From Flavobacterium sp. (GTDB taxonomy: Bacteria; Bacteroidota; Bacteroidia; Flavobacteriales; Flavobacteriaceae), in assembly GCA_023253295.1 (NCBI GenBank), contig JALRGZ010000257.1:1-9828 (forward strand): a stretch of 9,828 bases of DNA. Reading direction: 5' to 3'. Shown one piece after another: positions 6,817 to 9,828 of the stretch. The notes beneath the pieces are model-generated. The model made no database searches, was not told the origin of the DNA, and worked only from the letters and a program-made list of their open reading frames with translations. A program made the position numbers and the translations under genes. The number at the start of each line of letters is the position of its first letter. Position 1 is the stretch's first letter.

Positions 6817-7974
6817 ATGTTTTTGAGTGTTGTGTTTTTTATGACGGGTTTGTTGGGGTTTTTAACATTCACGGTTATTTGTTCACAATATAAATCAAAT
6901 AGAAAGGTTAATTTTTATCTGCTTGTTTTAATTCTTTTCGCTTCATCACGATTTTTTTTATACGGGATTCAAACTCTGATCTCTTTTTCAGTGAATGAAG
7001 ATTTGGTGGTTCTTTTTCGTTCTTTTGGTTGTGCTGTTTTTGCTTGCGTTTATTTGTATTTTAAAAGCTTTATTGACAATCGGAAGAATCCTGTTTTTAA
7101 AGATTTGTATCATTTTGTAATACCTGTTTTATTTGGTTTTTTAAACCTTTTGATGCGAAAATATAGTCCTTCTTTTTATTTGGTTTCTTATTTTTTATTT
7201 GCATTAATTCCATTGTTTTATTTGTTTTTGAGTTATGTGGAATTAAAGAATAAAGTCTGGTCTAAGAGGAAAAAAACAGTTTTTGTAGGGAAGCAAAAAA
7301 TGGTTGTCAGAAGATGGACTCTCTTTTTCTTTTTCTTTTGTGTGTTGGCAATATTGCGTTTAGAAATAAGTCTTTTTTTGGATATATATATAGCAGGTTT
7401 TTCAGATGGGACCAGTTATTTGTGGATTTCGGCAATATTGTGCGTGTTTCTGTTTTTTAAAATCTTATTGACACCTACTGTTTTGCATATTAATTCGTTG
7501 TTGAATCATTCAGTAGATGTTAAAGAAGATTTTGAATTGGTTTTTGATGATTTTTGGATGACCAGAAATGATGTTTTGGTTGAAAATAATCAGGAGTTGT
7601 GGCTCAAAGAACGGGTTGGAGATAATTTAGATTCTTATATTTATGATATTGAGAGACTCGCTTTGGATGATTTTTGTTTTAGAAATCCCACGGTTTCTTT
7701 GAGAGATTTTGCTATTAAATTAGAAATGCCTAAAAGTCATTTGGTATATTTTTTTAAATACCATTCAAATGTTAGTTTTATTGAATTCAAAAGAACGGTT
7801 CGTATTTATGACGCTATTATTTTGATTGATGACGGTTTTTTGGAGATGAACACATTAGATGCGTTATCTAAAAAAGTCGGATTTTCTTCTTTTGATTTGT
7901 TTTTAAATTGTTTTAAAGAAATTTCGGGTGTATTGCCGCAGGAATATATTCAAAAGACCAAAGAAGCATGTTAG
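6817..7974 (+). CDS. Seven-TM membrane protein with C-terminal AraC-type DNA-binding domain
   Basis: A 385-residue membrane-anchored transcription regulator of a type common in Bacteroidota. The first 220 residues contain about seven hydrophobic segments (approx. 3-23, 32-56, 63-84, 97-113, 119-140, 167-190, 199-219). A linker (225-270) leads to an AraC/XylS domain: a first helix-turn-helix at about 291-314 (PTVSLRDFAIKLEMPKSHL) and a second at about 345-368 ending in the family signature VGFSS...FKEISGVLPQEY (Gly355, Phe356, Phe366, Gly371, Pro374, Tyr377). The signal sensed and the regulon are unknown. Its end overlaps the next gene by 7 nt (ATGTTAG), implying translational coupling and a shared transcript. 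The coding sequence is very T-rich, owing mainly to its Phe/Leu/Val content. No clear TAnnTTTG box was found in the 163 bp upstream. Confidence 0.88.
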   Translation: MFLSVVFFMTGLLGFLTFTVICSQYKSNRKVNFYLLVLILFASSRFFLYGIQTLISFSVNEDLVVLFRSFGCAVFACVYLYFKSFIDNRKNPVFKDLYHFVIPVLFGFLNLLMRKYSPSFYLVSYFLFALIPLFYLFLSYVELKNKVWSKRKKTVFVGKQKMVVRRWTLFFFFFCVLAILRLEISLFLDIYIAGFSDGTSYLWISAILCVFLFFKILLTPTVLHINSLLNHSVDVKEDFELVFDDFWMTRNDVLVENNQELWLKERVGDNLDSYIYDIERLALDDFCFRNPTVSLRDFAIKLEMPKSHLVYFFKYHSNVSFIEFKRTVRIYDAIILIDDGFLEMNTLDALSKKVGFSSFDLFLNCFKEISGVLPQEYIQKTKEAC

Positions 7975-8303
7975 AATTGGATAATGTTAATTTTTTTGAG
8001 AGAGTTTATGAGGTAGTTCGCCAAATACCGTATGGGAGAGTAACTTCATATGGAGCTATCGCCAAATATCTTGGAGCGCCCCGTTCAGCAAGAATGGTGG
8101 GTTGGGCAATGAATGTCTCGCATAGTATGGAGGAAATTCCGGCACATAGAGTAGTGAATCGAAAAGGATTGCTTACCGGTAAGTTTCATTTTGATGGAAC
8201 CAATTTAATGCAGCAATTACTGGAAAATGAGGGTGTAAAAGTGAAGGATAACCAAATAGTGGATTTCGAAAAGTATTTTTGGGATCCAATGCAGGAAATG
8301 TAG
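7968..8303 (+). CDS. Alkyltransferase-like protein (MGMT family, catalytic Cys replaced by Ala)
   Basis: A 111-residue protein with the DNA-binding fold of O6-alkylguanine-DNA alkyltransferase. Characteristic residues are present: FFERVYEVVRQIPYGRVTSYGAIA (with Tyr28 as the base-flipping Tyr), APRSARMVGWAM (Arg42 as the arginine finger of the winged helix) and the active-site segment IPAHRVVNRKGLL. The reactive Cys of PCHR is Ala59, so it cannot accept alkyl groups. Proteins of this type (ATL; E. coli YbaZ and S. pombe Atl1 have Trp here) bind O6-alkylguanine and direct the lesion to nucleotide excision repair. The start ATG lies within the last codons of the 7TM-AraC gene, so translation is probably coupled to it. 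Family membership is very secure; the repair role is inferred from characterised ATLs. Confidence 0.92.
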   Translation: MLELDNVNFFERVYEVVRQIPYGRVTSYGAIAKYLGAPRSARMVGWAMNVSHSMEEIPAHRVVNRKGLLTGKFHFDGTNLMQQLLENEGVKVKDNQIVDFEKYFWDPMQEM

Positions 8304-8372
8304 GAGATTAAATTTCTAAAAATCACAGTAATAGACTTTATCGTTAAAGCTGATTTTGCTATCAATAATTAC

Positions 8373-8391
8373 AATTTAAATGCTTTAAATT
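8373..8391. repeat. 19-bp palindrome upstream of mrp, possible operator
   Basis: AATTTAAA (8373-8380) and TTTAAATT (8384-8391) form a perfect inverted repeat around TGC. It ends 15 bp before the proposed -7 box, so it covers the position expected for the -33 element. It could be a regulator site, but it consists almost wholly of A and T in an AT-rich spacer, so chance is plausible. Confidence 0.35.
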
Positions 8392-8406
8392 AAGAATTTA
8401 ATCTGC

Positions 8407-8414
8407 TATCTTTG
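8407..8414 (+). promoter_or_regulatory. Putative Bacteroidota -7 box of the mrp promoter
   Basis: TATCTTTG, followed by CA, is a classic form of the TAnnTTTG -7 element. The -33 position (TTT at 8384-8386, 20 bp upstream) matches weakly. The predicted leader is about 65-70 nt before the ATG at 8489 and contains a short out-of-frame ATG at 8467. Confidence 0.65.
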
Positions 8415-8488
8415 CAATCTGAAATCAGTTTAAATAAACGTTTGTTTTTTGAGCTGAAAATAGCAAATGAAAAATAGTAAACATAGTA

Positions 8489-9616
8489 ATGAAATTAGAT
8501 AGAAAAGAAATTCTTAAAGCTTTAGAAACAATTACTATTGCTGGAGAAGGAAAAAACATGGTTGAAAGCGGTGCGGTTACCAATGTGCTTACTTTTGGAG
8601 ATGAGGTAGTTGTTGATTTGGTTTTACATACTCCGGCAATGCACATTAAAAAACGTGCGGAAGACGATATCAAAAAAACAATTCTAGAGAAAGTTGCTGC
8701 TGAAGCTAAGATCAAAGTAAATATAAAAGTTGAAGCTCCGGAAAAACCTGAAATTAAAGGTAAAGCTATTCCTGGAATCAAAAATATTATCGCTGTGGCT
8801 TCTGGAAAAGGAGGAGTTGGTAAATCTACTGTAACAGCAAATTTAGCCGTATCATTAGCGAAAATGGGATTTAGTGTTGGTGTTTTAGATGCTGATATCT
8901 ACGGTCCGTCTATGCCTATCATGTTTGATGTTGAAAATGAGAAGCCTATTTCGGTTACGGTTGATGGGAAATCAAAAATGAAACCTATTGAAAGCTACGA
9001 AGTAAAAATGCTTTCTATTGGGTTCTTTACCTCGCCAAGTCAGGCGGTAATCTGGAGAGGGCCTATGGCTTCTAAGGCTTTAAATCAAATGATTTTTGAT
9101 GCTGATTGGGGCGAATTGGATTTTATGTTGATTGATTTGCCTCCGGGAACAGGAGATATTCACCTTTCTATTATGCAATCTTTGCCGGTTACAGGTGCAG
9201 TTGTAGTTAGTACACCACAGGCTGTGGCTTTGGCTGATGCTAAAAAAGGAGTTTCTATGTTCATGTCGGAAGCTATCAATGTTCCGGTTCTAGGAATTAT
9301 TGAGAATATGGCTTATTTTACACCGGAAGAATTGCCAAATAATAAATATTATATCTTTGGTCAGGAAGGTGCTAAAAATTTAGCAGAAGATTTGAATGTG
9401 CCATTTTTAGGAGAAGTTCCAATTGTACAATCTATTCGTGAAGCAGGTGATTATGGTCGTCCGGCAGCTATGCAAACAGGTTCTGTTATTGAATCTGTAT
9501 TTGAAAATATTACTCGTAGAGTAGTAGAAGAAACAGTAAGCAGAAATGAAAATTTACCTGCTACTGAAGCAATTAAAATTACTACTATGGCTGGTTGTTC
9601 AGCAGTAAAAAAATAA
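8489..9616 (+). CDS. mrp: Mrp/NBP35 (ApbC) family P-loop ATPase, iron-sulfur cluster carrier type
   Basis: A 375-residue cytosolic ATPase of the Mrp/ApbC family, thought to carry or insert Fe-S clusters. Residues 1-82 form the DUF59/MIP18 domain. The ATPase domain starts near 97 with the deviant Walker A motif ASGKGGVGKST (104-114), followed by DADIYGPSMP (134-143), WRGPM (189-193) and DLPPGTGD (216-223). Where many Mrp proteins carry a CxxC cluster-binding motif after IENM, this one reads IENMAYFTPEELPNNKYYIFG (271-291) with no cysteine. The only cysteine in the protein is Cys370, near the C-terminus (AGCSAVKK). I recall this substitution as common in Bacteroidota. The ATG at 8489 gives the usual N-terminus. 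The start of a nifU-like gene follows 14 bp after the stop. Family assignment is very secure; the cluster-binding mode is not. Confidence 0.95.
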   Translation: MKLDRKEILKALETITIAGEGKNMVESGAVTNVLTFGDEVVVDLVLHTPAMHIKKRAEDDIKKTILEKVAAEAKIKVNIKVEAPEKPEIKGKAIPGIKNIIAVASGKGGVGKSTVTANLAVSLAKMGFSVGVLDADIYGPSMPIMFDVENEKPISVTVDGKSKMKPIESYEVKMLSIGFFTSPSQAVIWRGPMASKALNQMIFDADWGELDFMLIDLPPGTGDIHLSIMQSLPVTGAVVVSTPQAVALADAKKGVSMFMSEAINVPVLGIIENMAYFTPEELPNNKYYIFGQEGAKNLAEDLNVPFLGEVPIVQSIREAGDYGRPAAMQTGSVIESVFENITRRVVEETVSRNENLPATEAIKITTMAGCSAVKK

Positions 9617-9630
9617 TTTAAGAAAAGAAA

Positions 9631-9650
9631 ATGACAACAGAAGAATTAAC
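9631..9650 (+). pseudogene. Truncated start of a NifU-domain gene (about six codons)
   Basis: The ATG 14 bp after mrp begins MTTEELT, which resembles the N-terminus of the small NifU-domain protein that, from memory, usually follows mrp in flavobacteria. The frame then reads LTLM and stops at 9660, because the sequence changes into aconitase coding DNA in another frame. With only about seven codons the identification rests mainly on position. If the join is an assembly error, the true gene is intact elsewhere. Confidence 0.4.
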
Positions 9651-9828
9651 CCTGATGTAAAAGCTAATTATTTAGCGTCTCCTCCATTAGTTGTTGCTTA
9701 TGCTTTAGCTGGGACGATGCATTTTGATTTATACAAATCACCTCTAGGTAAAGACAAAGATGGCAAAGATGTTTTCTTAAAAGATATTTGGCCTACTAAT
9801 AAAGAAATAGAGGATTTAATTTTAACCT
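9642..9828 (+). pseudogene. Internal fragment of an AcnA-type aconitate hydratase, running off the window
   Basis: In the frame of base 9648, the sequence reads RINPDVKANYLASPPLVVAY (residues 1-20 of the fragment), then ALAGTMHFDLYKSPLG and DVFLKDIWPTNKEIEDLILT to the window end. KANYLASPPLVVAYALAG and FLKDIWP are strongly conserved in aconitase A, IRP1 and AcnD (E. coli AcnA has NWLASPPLVVAYALAG and YLKDIWP). Aconitase interconverts citrate and isocitrate in the TCA cycle. This segment lies in the second half of a protein of about 900 residues, after the cysteines that hold the 4Fe-4S cluster. No start codon, promoter or N-terminal part is present, as the fragment begins abruptly at the nifU start. 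It is either a rearrangement relic or a contig misjoin. AcnA and AcnD cannot be told apart from 60 residues. Confidence 0.8.

Noticed and set aside
8467..8502. Short upstream ORF (ATG at 8467, 11 codons, TAG) overlapping the mrp start in another frame
   Set aside because: AT-rich sequence readily gives such ORFs. There is no ribosome binding site or leader-peptide character, so I treat it as chance.
1..9828. tRNA, rRNA, CRISPR array, insertion sequence, toxin-antitoxin or defence system
   Set aside because: No cloverleaf, no regularly spaced repeats, no transposase and no defence-type domains were seen on either strand. Coding space is filled by identifiable housekeeping and regulatory genes.

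Overview
The window looks like chromosomal DNA from a Flavobacterium-type bacterium (Bacteroidota, Flavobacteriaceae). It is AT-rich, and the start codons generally lack a clear Shine-Dalgarno sequence. Several genes are preceded by the Bacteroidota -7 box TAnnTTTG, and the protein variants are typical of the phylum (7TM-AraC regulator, Mrp without a CxxC motif, TrmB with FPDPQ). The genus assignment is inference.

Left part (1-3820): the window opens inside a prolyl oligopeptidase gene, whose C-terminal half carries the whole catalytic triad. A roughly 120-bp intergenic element with nested inverted repeats and flanking 9-bp direct repeats follows, then a terminator. Next come a small HPF/RaiA-type ribosome-associated protein, a strong bidirectional terminator, and a convergent gene for a lipoprotein L,D-transpeptidase of the YcbB/LdtD type. 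A 318-bp gene-free stretch separates this gene from the divergently transcribed ammonium transporter.

Middle part (3821-6653): an Amt ammonium channel stands alone, with no PII gene beside it. It ends in a long hairpin that overlaps the apparent promoter of trmB (tRNA m7G46 methyltransferase, GTG start). trmB is followed 48 bp later by a LysE-family membrane exporter, probably in one operon. An 8-bp inverted repeat joins the trmB stop to the lysE start.

Right part (6817-9828): a seven-TM membrane protein with a C-terminal AraC DNA-binding domain overlaps by 7 nt a small alkyltransferase-like protein whose active-site Cys is replaced by Ala (PAHR). Then comes an Mrp/NBP35-family P-loop ATPase behind its own TATCTTTG box. 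After mrp, the first six or seven codons of what looks like a NifU-domain gene (its usual neighbour, from memory) run abruptly into the interior of an AcnA-type aconitase gene. This is either a rearrangement breakpoint or an assembly misjoin.

Most of the window is ordinary housekeeping sequence, and I found no convincing undescribed multi-gene system. The points most worth checking are the nifU/aconitase junction, the overlapping 7TM-AraC/ATL pair, and the structured intergenic repeat at 1253-1371.
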